DNA from: CAZUAQ01 sp964618455
GTDB lineage: Bacteria > Planctomycetota > Phycisphaerae > UBA1845 > PWPN01
DNA: 22,099 nt
NCBI GenBank assembly: GCA_964618455.1
Contig: CAZUAQ010000074.1
Coordinates: 1-22,099, forward strand
Direction: 5' to 3'
The notes beneath the pieces were generated by a model that ran no database searches, was not told the DNA's origin, and saw nothing but the letters and a program-made list of their open reading frames with translations. Below, piece by piece: positions 5,769 to 14,045 of this stretch. The position numbers were made by a program, and so were the translations under genes. Every line of letters starts with the position of its first letter. Within the stretch, counting starts at the first letter, position 1.

Positions 5769-7744
5769 TGTGCTTCCTCCTGACTGAGAGTCACTGTCGT
5801 CGGCGCCGCCATTCGTGTCAGCGTAGCGATATCCGCACACTTGAGCAGCCCCAGGCAGAACACGGATGGTGATGTGCCGTACGCCACCTTCCGCTCCAGC
5901 AGATCCTTCAGGCTCGCTTCCATCGTCTCCAGATGAAGCGACGCCAACCGCTCCGGCTCGAGCGCGGCCAGAACCAGCGTAGCCAGTCCCGAGACGCGTC
6001 CCTGCGCGTGGATCGTCATCGGCAGATCCGGGTACTCCTCTTCGATCCGATCCAGCAATGCCTGCAACTGCCAAACGTGGATGCCCAGCGTGCGGAAGCC
6101 GATCGTTTCCAGGAGCATCGACCATTGCCCGACCGAGCCGGCCGGCGGTACGCTCTCCCCGGTGAACAGCAACTCCGTGAAAATGACCACTTCCTGCGCC
6201 GCCGGCGTCTGCCGCATGCGTTTCATGCCCGCCTGCCATCCGCGATCGTCGAGCACGATGTGCACTTCCCCGGCTTGCCCATCGCGATGTTGCATGCTAA
6301 CCCACGGCATCGACATGCGTCCGTGAGCCTGGAACGCGCCCGTGGACACTTCCCGATTCGCGGCGCGCTGACGCTCCCTGTTCATAACCGAGCGCCCCTT
6401 CGACCAGGGCTCGAGCCGTTCGAGCCGCAGAAGGCGTCTCAGGTCCCCGCGCTTCTGCTCGAGTTCGCTCTTGGACAGCGCTGGTATTGGCGGCAAGCCG
6501 GCGTACACCTCCCGGGCCAGCGAATGAAATGTTGCATTGTTCGCCGGATAGCTCAGGTGGAGCTCCTTCTCGTCAAAGAGCTCATCGGTGACATCGATCT
6601 CGCCATCCATCCGCGCCGCCGCCGGGACAACGTGTTGATTCAGGAATCGATAGAACGCTTCGCGGTTGTCCCGCTCGTAGTTGTGCGTGCCGGGGTCTTC
6701 ATTCACGTGCGAGGCTACACGATCCGCGATTCCGAGTTTCAGGTACAACTCCCGCATCGGGTCATAGACTGACGCCACCGCCCGCTCGGCGGCGAAACAG
6801 CATTCGTCCTTCGCGTTGTAGATCAGCAGCAATGGGCGCGGTGACATCAGCGCCGTCAGATGGACATAGTCTCCATCCAGGCAGAGGTCCGTCGCCGCCT
6901 GCTCGCGATCGCCGATGTCCTGCGGGTTCATCACGCGCTCGCGCAAACCGATGAACCCGGCGTTCGGCGCCGCCAGCGTCACGCGGTCGTCCAGCGCGCT
7001 GATCAGCAGTGTCTGCCAGCCGCCGCCGGAGAGTCCCGTCACCGCCACGCGCTCGCGATCGGCGTGGGGCAGATCCAGAAGCACGTCCAGGGCCCGCGTC
7101 ATCGTCAAGTAGAACACCGACAGCCCGGGCACCCCCGCCAGGTCGAGATAGACCATATCCTCGTGGCCGTATCCAGCGCCGGAGAGCTGGCCCATGCCGA
7201 TCCACTCGACGTTCATGGCGATCATACCGCGTTTGACGAGGTTGATGCACCGCGCCTGCTTGTAGTCGATGAACATGCCCGGCTTGCCGACGTGCCCATT
7301 CACGTTGAGCACGACGGGGACCTTCCCGCCGACTGCCATCGGCGTATCGTATGAAGCGGGCTCATAAAGCAGACCGCCGATCCAGAGCGTGGGGATCGGT
7401 TCGTAGAGAAACTGCCTGATCGTGTAGCCGTCGCGCGTGAACGTCTCGCCCCACTCCACGCGCACCTGGTGCGTTTCCCAGGCGGCGGGAATCGGCCGCA
7501 ACGCCCGTTCGATCACCGCCTGGCGTCGCGCGGACTGCCCCTTCAGCCACACCGCACGCGCCGCCTCGGCATCCAGTCCCCGGGGTATCTCCCATCGCTC
7601 GATCGCCGACAGCAGCGTCCGCCGAACCTCCTCACCCGTCCGCCCCGCAGGAAGCAACCGCTCCGGCAACTCAAACGAAAGCTCCTGGGCTAAATCCACG
7701 CCGCAAAACAAGCTTAGCACGATGGCCCAGATCATGTATCGCAT
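5765..7744 (-). CDS. Secreted esterase with two alpha/beta-hydrolase-like regions
   Basis: This 659-residue protein has a signal peptide (MRYMIWAIVLSLFCGVDLAQ). The first half is an acetyl-xylan-esterase-like alpha/beta-hydrolase, with nucleophile Ser239 in TGLSGGGW, Asp313 in YNAKDECC and His354 in DPGTHNY forming a plausible triad. The second half (about 400-659) resembles another hydrolase fold, but where the nucleophile elbow is expected it reads HAQGRVSGL, so it is probably inactive. The start at 7744 is chosen because GGAGG lies five bases upstream; the longer frame runs into a REP-like palindrome. Its stop overlaps the start of the metallohydrolase gene (ATGA), so the two should be co-translated. 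The substrate is unknown; carbohydrate ester or aryl ester are the usual options. Confidence 0.82.
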   Translation of the reverse strand: MRYMIWAIVLSLFCGVDLAQELSFELPERLLPAGRTGEEVRRTLLSAIERWEIPRGLDAEAARAVWLKGQSARRQAVIERALRPIPAAWETHQVRVEWGETFTRDGYTIRQFLYEPIPTLWIGGLLYEPASYDTPMAVGGKVPVVLNVNGHVGKPGMFIDYKQARCINLVKRGMIAMNVEWIGMGQLSGAGYGHEDMVYLDLAGVPGLSVFYLTMTRALDVLLDLPHADRERVAVTGLSGGGWQTLLISALDDRVTLAAPNAGFIGLRERVMNPQDIGDREQAATDLCLDGDYVHLTALMSPRPLLLIYNAKDECCFAAERAVASVYDPMRELYLKLGIADRVASHVNEDPGTHNYERDNREAFYRFLNQHVVPAAARMDGEIDVTDELFDEKELHLSYPANNATFHSLAREVYAGLPPIPALSKSELEQKRGDLRRLLRLERLEPWSKGRSVMNRERQRAANREVSTGAFQAHGRMSMPWVSMQHRDGQAGEVHIVLDDRGWQAGMKRMRQTPAAQEVVIFTELLFTGESVPPAGSVGQWSMLLETIGFRTLGIHVWQLQALLDRIEEEYPDLPMTIHAQGRVSGLATLVLAALEPERLASLHLETMEASLKDLLERKVAYGTSPSVFCLGLLKCADIATLTRMAAPTTVTLSQEEAQ

Positions 7745-7800
7745 ACCGACCTCCATGTTTCCAGGGTTGGTTTCTCCACGCCGAAAGTACTGCATATCAC

Positions 7801-7849
7801 AGCCCAGGATCAGCCAAGCGGCATAGCCGCAATGGCGCCATCCTGGGTT
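7801..7849. repeat. REP-like nested palindrome
   Basis: AGCCCAGGAT (7801-7810) pairs with ATCCTGGGTT (7840-7849), allowing one G-T pair. The interior has a second stem, GCGGC-ata-GCCGC, flanked by GCC and GGC. There is no T-tract. It lies between the esterase start and the small protein gene, just upstream of the operon. Confidence 0.65.
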
Positions 7850-7871
7850 CTCGGCCAATAGACTCAAGGAT

Positions 7872-7888
7872 GAACCCCAATGGGGTTC
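7872..7888 (-). terminator. Stem-loop overlapping a stop codon
   Basis: GAACCCC (7872-7878), a three-base loop and GGGGTTC (7882-7888) form a perfect 7-bp stem that begins at the TGA of the 91-residue protein gene. It has no U-tract, so it may stabilise the 3' end or terminate weakly. Confidence 0.45.
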
Positions 7889-8162
7889 AACATGAATCCT
7901 TCGCGCTGCATCCGATGAAATAAGAATATCTTTCGAAGTCGGCCGTTATCCCCAGCATGCCTGCTAACAGGTTCGCTTGAGTTTGGTTTAATTCGTAACA
8001 GAACACCATCGGCTTCTCCGGATCGTGATGAACAAGCTCACGGAGTATCTTCACATCGATGTGGTCCAGGGATAACTCGAAGGCCAGACGCGCATCGTCT
8101 AGGTTGAATGCTTCCAGTGCTCGATGAACATCGTATCCTTGATCCGGATCCTGCGGCATCAT
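7887..8162 (-). CDS. Small orphan protein, DUF7683-like
   Basis: This 91-residue acidic protein has no signal peptide or membrane segment. The C-terminal half (CYELNQTQANLLAGMLGI, then DFERYSYFIGC) recalls small DUF7683-type proteins, some of which are thought to be immunity-like; I hold this only loosely. GAGGGG lies three bases before the first ATG (8162) and six before a second (8159), so 8159 may be the real start. It stands alone, upstream of and on the same strand as the esterase operon, separated by a REP-like palindrome. Confidence 0.6.
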   Translation of the reverse strand: MMPQDPDQGYDVHRALEAFNLDDARLAFELSLDHIDVKILRELVHHDPEKPMVFCYELNQTQANLLAGMLGITADFERYSYFIGCSAKDSC

Positions 8163-8311
8163 CTACCCCTCGGATATTCCAGGTTTACTCACAATCCACT
8201 TATCCGCACGGCTCGATTCATATCGCGTCGGCACATTCGTTCGGGTAATATAACCGACGTCGCAGCTTTGCGATGCATTCGTGGCCCCGCACTCAATCGA
8301 GAGCCCTGCTT

Positions 8312-9613
8312 ATGACCGACACACTCCTCATTCGTAACGGACGCATCCTCGACCCCGCCAATAACGTGGACCGGGTGACCGATCTGCTGCTGGCAAGTGG
8401 AAAAGTCGAAGCCCTCGGCGATAACCTCACCGCCTCCGGCGCGGAGATGATCGACGCTTCCGGCCTGATCGTCGCGCCCGGCCTGCTGGACATTCACGTC
8501 CACCTTCGCGAGCCGGGTGACGAGAACGAGGAGACCATCGAATCGGGCTCGCAGGCGGCGGTGGCCGGCGGATTCACCAGCATCGCCTGCATGCCCAACA
8601 CGCAGCCGGCTCTCGACGACGAGGCGGCCATCGAGTTCGTCTACCGCCAGGCGTCCCGCGCCAACCTCTGCAACGTCTACCCCATCGGGGCGATCACCAA
8701 GGGGCGCGACGGTGAGGAACTCGCGGAGATCGGCCAGATGGTCCGCGCCGGTGCGGTCGGCTTCTCCGACGACGGCGTGGGCATCGCCAAGACCGCCGTC
8801 ATGTACCGCGCCCTCCAGTATCTGCTCATGTTCGACAAGCCCCTTCTGCAACACTGCGAGGATGCCGACATGGCCGCCGGCGGCGTGATGAACGGGGGGG
8901 AGACGTCGGTACGCGTGGGTCTGCCCGGCATCAACCCGGTCGCCGAGGAATTGATGATCCAGCGGGATCTTACCCTCGTCCGGCAGGTCGGCACGCCCTA
9001 CCACGTCTGCCATATCTCCACTGCCGGCGCGGTTGATCTCGTTCGCCACGCCAAGGCCGAGGGGCTGCCCGTCACGGCGGAGGTCTGCCCTCACCACCTG
9101 CTGCTCACCGAGCAAGCCTGCGAGAGCTTTGATACCAATTTCAAAATGAATCCGCCGCTGCGGACGCAGGACGACGTAGACGCCTGCCTCAAGGGCGTGG
9201 TGGACGGGACGATCGACTGCCTCGTGACCGATCACGCCCCTCACGGTGTGGCGGAGAAGGAACTCGAATTCCTCGATGCTCCGTTCGGTATCATCGGCAT
9301 GGAGACGGCCCTGGTTACCTTCGCCAAGGCGCTGGTCGACTCCGGCATGCTGGACTGGCCCGCCCTGATCGAACGGATGACGATCCTCCCCGCCCGGGTC
9401 CTCGGGCTGGACAAGGGTACGCTGGCGGTCGGAGCCGATGCGGACGTTACACTCATCGACCCCGAGATGGTATGGACCGTGGACGTCCGCCAGTTCCACT
9501 CCAAGAGCCGCAACTGCCCCTTCCATGGCGATACCGTCAAGGGCCGCGCCGTCGCCAGCATCGTGGGTGGAGAGGTCAAGTACCGCCTCGATGCCGCTCA
9601 CACCGGCGCGTAA
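8312..9613 (+). CDS. pyrC: Dihydroorotase, class I
   Basis: This enzyme catalyses reversible cyclisation of N-carbamoyl-L-aspartate to dihydroorotate, the third step of pyrimidine synthesis. The 433-residue protein has the amidohydrolase-fold signatures: DIHVHLREPG with His62 and His64, FSDDG with Asp154, His181 (LLQHCED), His234 (HVCHIS) and catalytic Asp307 in TDHAPH. The spacing matches the metal-binding set of characterised class I enzymes, and the length is normal. The ATG at 8312 begins the conserved beta-strand TLLIRNGRILDP; an in-frame ATG 39 bases earlier adds residues outside the family. No pyrB is adjacent, which is unusual for many bacteria. Confidence 0.96.
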   Translation: MTDTLLIRNGRILDPANNVDRVTDLLLASGKVEALGDNLTASGAEMIDASGLIVAPGLLDIHVHLREPGDENEETIESGSQAAVAGGFTSIACMPNTQPALDDEAAIEFVYRQASRANLCNVYPIGAITKGRDGEELAEIGQMVRAGAVGFSDDGVGIAKTAVMYRALQYLLMFDKPLLQHCEDADMAAGGVMNGGETSVRVGLPGINPVAEELMIQRDLTLVRQVGTPYHVCHISTAGAVDLVRHAKAEGLPVTAEVCPHHLLLTEQACESFDTNFKMNPPLRTQDDVDACLKGVVDGTIDCLVTDHAPHGVAEKELEFLDAPFGIIGMETALVTFAKALVDSGMLDWPALIERMTILPARVLGLDKGTLAVGADADVTLIDPEMVWTVDVRQFHSKSRNCPFHGDTVKGRAVASIVGGEVKYRLDAAHTGA

Positions 9614-9701
9614 CCCTCGTCAACCGAACCGCCCTCCGCTAGGATGATCGTTTCGTAAACTCGGGACGATAACCATGAAACATACACGCAAAGAGGCATT
9701 C

Positions 9702-10172
9702 ATGAATTTCTATCTGACGAACACCGCCGGAATTCTCGGCGGCATTGTCCTTATGGCTGCTGGGAGTTGGCTTCTTGTGGGCGGGGCTGCAAATATCGCC
9801 CAGAAACTTGGCGTTTCAAATCTTGTTATCGGTGCCACCGTCGTGGCCCTGGGCACCTCCATGCCCGAGTTCTTTGCCGTCATCATCTCCGCTATCCAGG
9901 GCAAGTCCGACATCGGCATCGGCAACATTGCCGGTAGCAATATTCAGAATGTCGTCCTGATCCTGGGGGCGGCGGCACTCATCCTGCCGTCGATCCCCAT
10001 CACGCGCTCGGAGATCAATCCCGCCACGCTGATCTTCTTCATCGGTGCCAGCATCTATCTCCTGGTCACCATGCTCACGCGTTCTTCGGTCACCCGCTGG
10101 GACGGCCTCCTGCTCGTGATCAGCGCCGTCATCTTTATGTTCATGAGTTTCCGGAAGGCGGAATTGCAGTAA
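9702..10172 (+). CDS. Half-size Na+/Ca2+ exchanger (CaCA) family protein
   Basis: This 156-residue protein has about five membrane segments. It contains one alpha-repeat of the CaCA family: GATVVALGTSMPE (44-56, with Glu56) and GNIAGSNIQN (74-83). Standard bacterial exchangers such as YrbG have about 320 residues with two such repeats in inverted topology. Here the frame ends after the first repeat, and only 21 bases separate its stop from the converging sulfotransferase gene, so no second half is present. It may act as a homodimer or be a stable remnant. ATG 9702 is preferred because AGAGG lies six bases upstream; ATG 9675 is an alternative. Confidence 0.85.
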   Translation: MNFYLTNTAGILGGIVLMAAGSWLLVGGAANIAQKLGVSNLVIGATVVALGTSMPEFFAVIISAIQGKSDIGIGNIAGSNIQNVVLILGAAALILPSIPITRSEINPATLIFFIGASIYLLVTMLTRSSVTRWDGLLLVISAVIFMFMSFRKAELQ

Positions 10173-10193
10173 TCGCGGGAACGCGCCGCCGAA

Positions 10194-11141
10194 TCAGGCC
10201 ACCGGCCCTTTACCACGGATGACATTGATGAAGCGGTGCAGCAGCCGTTTGCGCCGCCACCAGCCGATGTCCCAGGGAATGCGCCACGCGTACTCGAGGA
10301 ACGTCTCTTTGCCGCGCGTCAAGGGACCGAGATGCACCTGTCTCGTAGCATGCAGCGGCTCATAGCCCCAGTGCCGCATATGCTCGTAGCAGACGGACTC
10401 CATCAGCCGGACATCGTCGTTGCTGAGGTGATTCTTCCATTTCCCAAGCGTTTCCGCGTCGAACGGAAATTCGGCCGCGATACGCTCCGCTTCCTCCTCA
10501 CCCGGCACGCCCGCATGGGCAAAGATGCGGCGTAACGTCCCGGTCAGATCCGTCACGAGGTCCTCGAACTTGAGAACGAGGTAACGCGCGTCCCCGTTCG
10601 TGAGCTGTTGAACCCATTGGGCGTGCGTGGTCCAGTAGATGCCGCAGGCTCTGACGCGCGAGTTGTCCTTTTTCTTCTTGGAGGCATAAACCGCCCGCGG
10701 ATCCCGCATGAGCACCACGACCCGGGCCTCGGGCCAGTTCCGCAGGAGTTCCTCCATGAATTCCATACGCAGCACCTTGCTTCCCCAGCAGGCGACCGGT
10801 TCGGGCAGCATGTACATCGCCTCGAGCAGGGCAGCGAATCCAGGTTGCTTCTGATGGAAGTCATAAAGTTGGTCGCGATGCGCGCGGGCCTGCCGGACCA
10901 GCCATTGGTTCTGCGGCTCGGCATTTTCGCACTCCAGCAGCGCCTCCATCATCTGAAAGAAGGGCTCCCGTTCAGACAGGTCATCGAACCGCTCATACAG
11001 GGCGCGCCCTTCCTTGACGATGCGACTCTCGTAGGTCAGGCGGATGTCGGGATGCCGGTTCACCATACGAAACAGGTAGGACGTGCCACTTCGCGCGACC
11101 CCGATGATGAACAAAGGGTTGGTGCTCACCCGCTCCGTCAT
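10194..11141 (-). CDS. PAPS-dependent sulfotransferase family protein
   Basis: This 315-residue protein has the two PAPS-binding signatures of the family: the 5'-phosphosulfate loop IIGVARSGTSYL (12-23) and the 3'-phosphate site VVVLMRDPRAVYAS (141-154). It has a basic C-terminus and no signal peptide or membrane segment. The acceptor is unknown; in planctomycetes such enzymes may modify polysaccharide, lipid or protein. The ATG at 11141 has GGGAAG eight bases upstream. The frame stays open upstream without another ATG, so a non-ATG start is possible. It follows the thioredoxin-like gene by 50 bases on the same strand. Confidence 0.88.
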   Translation of the reverse strand: MTERVSTNPLFIIGVARSGTSYLFRMVNRHPDIRLTYESRIVKEGRALYERFDDLSEREPFFQMMEALLECENAEPQNQWLVRQARAHRDQLYDFHQKQPGFAALLEAMYMLPEPVACWGSKVLRMEFMEELLRNWPEARVVVLMRDPRAVYASKKKKDNSRVRACGIYWTTHAQWVQQLTNGDARYLVLKFEDLVTDLTGTLRRIFAHAGVPGEEEAERIAAEFPFDAETLGKWKNHLSNDDVRLMESVCYEHMRHWGYEPLHATRQVHLGPLTRGKETFLEYAWRIPWDIGWWRRKRLLHRFINVIRGKGPVA

Positions 11142-11191
11142 GACGATGTCTTCCCAGGTTCCCGGTAATTGCTGCTTAAAGAAATGGGGAG

Positions 11192-11782
11192 CTACGAGGC
11201 AAGGGCCGTCTGCTCAGCATTCTCACGCTTTGCCCCGGCCAACTCGGAATCGAAAAAGTCGCCGAGCGATTCCTGTGAGTAGTAACTCCCGATCGCCATG
11301 ATCCGCCCCTTGGCATCGCCCACCACCGTCACCGGGATCGGGCCGTGGCCGTAACGCCGGTAGATCCTGCCCTCGAGGTCGATCAACGTCTGCGTCGGGC
11401 TCTGGAGTTGCTCGACCTGCCGGGCCGCCACCTCCGGCGACTGGCCGATGTACACCTTCAGCAACGCCACCTCGTTGCCGTACTCTTCCTCCAGCGCCTT
11501 GAAGGCGATGCTCTGCTGCACGCAGGGCGGGCAGGTGGTCTGCCCGAACGTCACCGCGAACGGCCGGTCGCCCACGAAATCGCTGAAGCGGACATCCGTG
11601 CCCCGAAGGTCCGGAAGCACGAAATCCTCCATGAGAGGAAGATCCGATCGCTCGTCTTCAGCCACGGGCTTCAGGACATCGGAATCGGCACTTCGGGCAT
11701 TCTGGCCGATGACGAACATGCCGATCATCACGGCCAGGGCCAGACCGGCGAGGAGGAGTTGATTGCGGGATTCCTTGTTCAT
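11192..11782 (-). CDS. TlpA-like membrane-anchored thioredoxin-fold protein
   Basis: This 196-residue protein has an N-terminal membrane or signal segment (8-26) and then a thioredoxin-like domain. The redox motif is TTCPPC with Cys84 and Cys87, and a cis-proline region is seen in GPIPVTVVGDAKG. It should act outside the cytoplasmic membrane as a disulfide reductase or isomerase, as TlpA/ResA proteins do; CPPC is a somewhat unusual active-site dipeptide. The ATG at 11782 is chosen because the frame upstream includes a TATAAT promoter element (11840-11835) that should lie before the transcript. The sulfotransferase gene follows by 50 bases. Confidence 0.87.
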   Translation of the reverse strand: MNKESRNQLLLAGLALAVMIGMFVIGQNARSADSDVLKPVAEDERSDLPLMEDFVLPDLRGTDVRFSDFVGDRPFAVTFGQTTCPPCVQQSIAFKALEEEYGNEVALLKVYIGQSPEVAARQVEQLQSPTQTLIDLEGRIYRRYGHGPIPVTVVGDAKGRIMAIGSYYSQESLGDFFDSELAGAKRENAEQTALAS

Positions 11783-11834
11783 TCCCGATGCCTGCCTTTC
11801 GTTCTTGACGCGTACGGTTATCGACGCACGCACC

Positions 11835-11840
11835 ATTATA
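11835..11840 (-). promoter_or_regulatory. Consensus -10 element before tlpA-like gene
   Basis: TATAAT on the minus strand, 53 bases before the ATG at 11782. No good -35 is seen at 16-18 bases, so an activator may be needed. Confidence 0.45.
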
Positions 11841-11932
11841 AACGCTTTCAGGCTCCCGGCTATTCCGGTTCAGAGTGGTTTCGGGGTTCGTGGTGAGGAA
11901 GTGATGATCGAGACCCGGTTCAACCGACTGAT

Positions 11933-12256
11933 TCATGCGCGGAGACGCAACCGAACGCCGACATCGCAGAGCCCATCCTCGATCGGCTCGCATCGGACCA
12001 CTTCAGCCTGGTCGTCGAGCAGCCACTCACGCCCCTCCTCGCACTCGTAGGAGAGTCGAATGCGATCGCCGATACGAGGGGCACTCAATCGACGCGTGAC
12101 GAAGCCCGCCCCGAACTCGCTGACGTCCCGTGAGAAACCCGGTCGCGTGACTCCGCCGTCGTCCCAGTGGGCGGGACATCGGAACCCGATTCGGGGGTAA
12201 GAACGTCGCTCTTCCTTGAAGCCGTGCTGCCTGGACCAACTGCTAGCCGTATGCAT
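11933..12256 (-). CDS. PilZ domain protein (likely c-di-GMP receptor)
   Basis: This 107-residue protein consists of one PilZ beta-barrel. Both c-di-GMP-binding signatures are intact: RRSYPR (RxxxR at Arg18/Arg22) and DVSEFG (DxSxxG at 44-49). No other domain is attached, so it should act as a small adaptor binding c-di-GMP and a partner protein. GAGGTAGG lies upstream of the ATG at 12256. It is divergently placed from the sigma factor gene and followed by the tlpA-like gene after 150 bases. Confidence 0.88.
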   Translation of the reverse strand: MHTASSWSRQHGFKEERRSYPRIGFRCPAHWDDGGVTRPGFSRDVSEFGAGFVTRRLSAPRIGDRIRLSYECEEGREWLLDDQAEVVRCEPIEDGLCDVGVRLRLRA

Positions 12257-12906
12257 GGGATCCCTACCTCTCGTGGGCTGAATGCGGGTTCTCGCGATGG
12301 TGCGTTACGCCGACTGAATGGAGCGCATGGACCGTATTTCTCCATCGGATTCCCAAAGGGCCGACTTGATCTATGACACACCCCTCACGCGAGGCCGATA
12401 ACCGCGTCGACGGACCTGCCGGACCGTCACTTCTATGCCGGCGACGGGGCGAAGGTTCGCGTAGGCAGGAAGGATTCATGATTCTCGCACGTTCCTGAGC
12501 GGTTTCTGTCACCCTCGGTCAATTCGGCTCGTGTTTTCGGCACTTCGTGCATCTCTTCACGAGGATCGAGTTCCGCTGCAATTCTTTTTTGAGAAATTGT
12601 GAAAGTTCGACCTTGACCGGGTGGCCACGACCCTGGTTGTGTCGTATAGTTTGTGTGGCAGTTGGCTCCCCCAAACGTTTCTCCCCCCAAGACTCTAAGC
12701 GCCCTGCGGTGTGTATTGATCACCGACAGGTGATGTGCGTGATGTAAGCGATGTGCACCCGGTGACGAGGAATGGTCATGGCGGTCTGTGCATCGCGCTG
12801 ACGGCGACGGTTGTGTCGAGGATCTTGACTTCGACCGGCCCAAGGACGTGAAAGGGATTGGGAAGCGCCGTCAACAGAGGCCTTCGGGTCAGAGGGAGTG
12901 TGGACC
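12257..12906. other. Long gene-free region between divergent pilZ and sigma genes
   Basis: About 650 bases lie between the diverging genes. I find no credible protein gene. Small hairpins are present (GCAC-ttc-GTGC at 12540-12550; TCACC-gaca-GGTGA near 12720-12733), as is a T6 run (12584-12589). TTGACC (12613-12618) and TATAGT (12645-12650) are 26 bases apart, too far for one promoter. A long leader for the sigma gene or a small RNA could be here. Confidence 0.5.
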
Positions 12907-13890
12907 ATGGCAGCGACGAAAACACAGGACAAGCCGGTCGCGAAAAAGATGTACCAGGTCTTTGAGCCCGGTGTCAAGATGCCGACCAATGCCCAGTTCT
13001 CTTCGTTCTCAGAGGACGATCAGACGGTGCTGCGGAAGCTCATCGAGGAGCCTGCCGAATACGTCGATCACGAGCTGTTTCACAAGAATGGCGTCGAGGT
13101 CGTGCTCTTCGGCAAGGTTTCCCATCTCGCTCCCGGGTCCACGTACTTCGAGGAGGTCGAGCCGATCGATCCCTCAGCTGGGAACACCAAGGAATCCACG
13201 CTGACGACCGCTCACGAGATTCTTCTCTTCCAGCGGTTCAACTATGCCCGCTTCCGCGTGGCTATGATCCTTCTGAAATACGAGGGCAGGCGTCCGACGG
13301 TGGACGATCTTCGTCTGATGCTGGCCTGGCAGAACCGCGTGCTGATGGCGCGTGGCGTCCTGGCCCAATCCAACCTGCCGCTGGTGCTGGCGATGGCCAA
13401 GCGTACCCGGCTCAACGGGCTGGACTTCAACGACCTGATCAGCGAAGGCAACTTCGCCCTGCTGCGAAGCATCGACAAGTTCGACTGCTCCCGCGGATTC
13501 AAGTTCAGCACCTACGCCTGCCGGGCGATCCTCAAGAGCTTTTCCCGTGTCGCGATGCGGACCAGCCGCTACCGTGGTCGATTCCCGACCGAGTTCGACC
13601 CCGACCTCGAGAAGAGCGACTTCGTCGAACGCAAACGCGACAACGTCGAGGAAGAGTACATGGAGGAGATTCGTGACATTCTCGGCCGCAACCGGGCCGA
13701 GCTGAACGACATGGAGCAGGTTGTGATTCGCGAGCGGTTCGCCCTCGATGCCGTGTCGAGCGACGTGAAGCCGAAAACGCTCGAGCAGGTCGGCGAGATG
13801 ATCGGCGTGACCAAGGAACGGGTGCGCCAGATTCAGAACAAGGCCCTGAAGAAGATTCGGGGCATCCTTGAAGACAACATGGCGGCTTGA
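12907..13890 (+). CDS. Atypical sigma-70 family RNA polymerase sigma factor
   Basis: This 327-residue protein has a non-family N-terminus (about 1-145). Region 2 follows at about 150-220 (LPLVLAMAKR, DFNDLISEGNFALLRSIDKFD, GFKFSTYACRAILKSFSRVA), then a charged linker. Region 4 is at about 262-320, with the helix-turn-helix TLEQVGEMIGVTKERVRQI. No clear region 3 is seen. In housekeeping sigma factors the part after FSTYA is WWIRQAI, used to melt and read the -10; here it is CRAILKSF, so promoter recognition should differ. ATG at 12907 has AGAGGGAG upstream; a GTG nine bases earlier is possible. A strong terminator follows, so the gene is probably monocistronic. Confidence 0.88.
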   Translation: MAATKTQDKPVAKKMYQVFEPGVKMPTNAQFSSFSEDDQTVLRKLIEEPAEYVDHELFHKNGVEVVLFGKVSHLAPGSTYFEEVEPIDPSAGNTKESTLTTAHEILLFQRFNYARFRVAMILLKYEGRRPTVDDLRLMLAWQNRVLMARGVLAQSNLPLVLAMAKRTRLNGLDFNDLISEGNFALLRSIDKFDCSRGFKFSTYACRAILKSFSRVAMRTSRYRGRFPTEFDPDLEKSDFVERKRDNVEEEYMEEIRDILGRNRAELNDMEQVVIRERFALDAVSSDVKPKTLEQVGEMIGVTKERVRQIQNKALKKIRGILEDNMAA

Positions 13891-13928
13891 TCGGCCCACC
13901 ACAGGCTTTTCCTGATCCGCCATTCCTT

Positions 13929-13957
13929 CCCGCCTTCATGATGACCATGTAGGCGGG
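13929..13957 (+). other. Stem-loop downstream of the sigma gene
   Basis: CCCGCCT (13929-13935) pairs with AGGCGGG (13951-13957) 38 bases after the sigma gene stop. It has no T-tract and precedes the intrinsic terminator, so it may protect the transcript end. Confidence 0.5.
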
Positions 13958-13977
13958 AAGAACAGGTTTCACGCAGG

Positions 13978-14021
13978 ACCGGAAGTGCCGTTCGCTCTCC
14001 CGCGGCATTTCCGGTTTTTTT
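13978..14021 (+). terminator. Strong intrinsic terminator of the sigma gene
   Basis: ACCGGAAGTGCCG (13978-13990) pairs with CGGCATTTCCGGT (14003-14015) and is followed by a run of seven T. The stem is 13 bp with one non-Watson-Crick position, in the plus orientation. Confidence 0.92.
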
Positions 14022-14045
14022 GCGCCTCATGGTTATGGGGGATGT

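Noticed and set aside
8189..9601. 470-codon minus-strand frame opposite pyrC
   Set aside because: Antisense shadow; pyrC carries all catalytic residues on the plus strand.
12613..12650. TTGACC...TATAGT as a promoter for the sigma gene
   Set aside because: Spacing of 26 bases is too long for a sigma-70 promoter.
12433..12843. 136-codon minus-strand frame in the sigma leader
   Set aside because: Low-complexity, His/Arg/Ser-rich, no ribosome-binding site or family resemblance.
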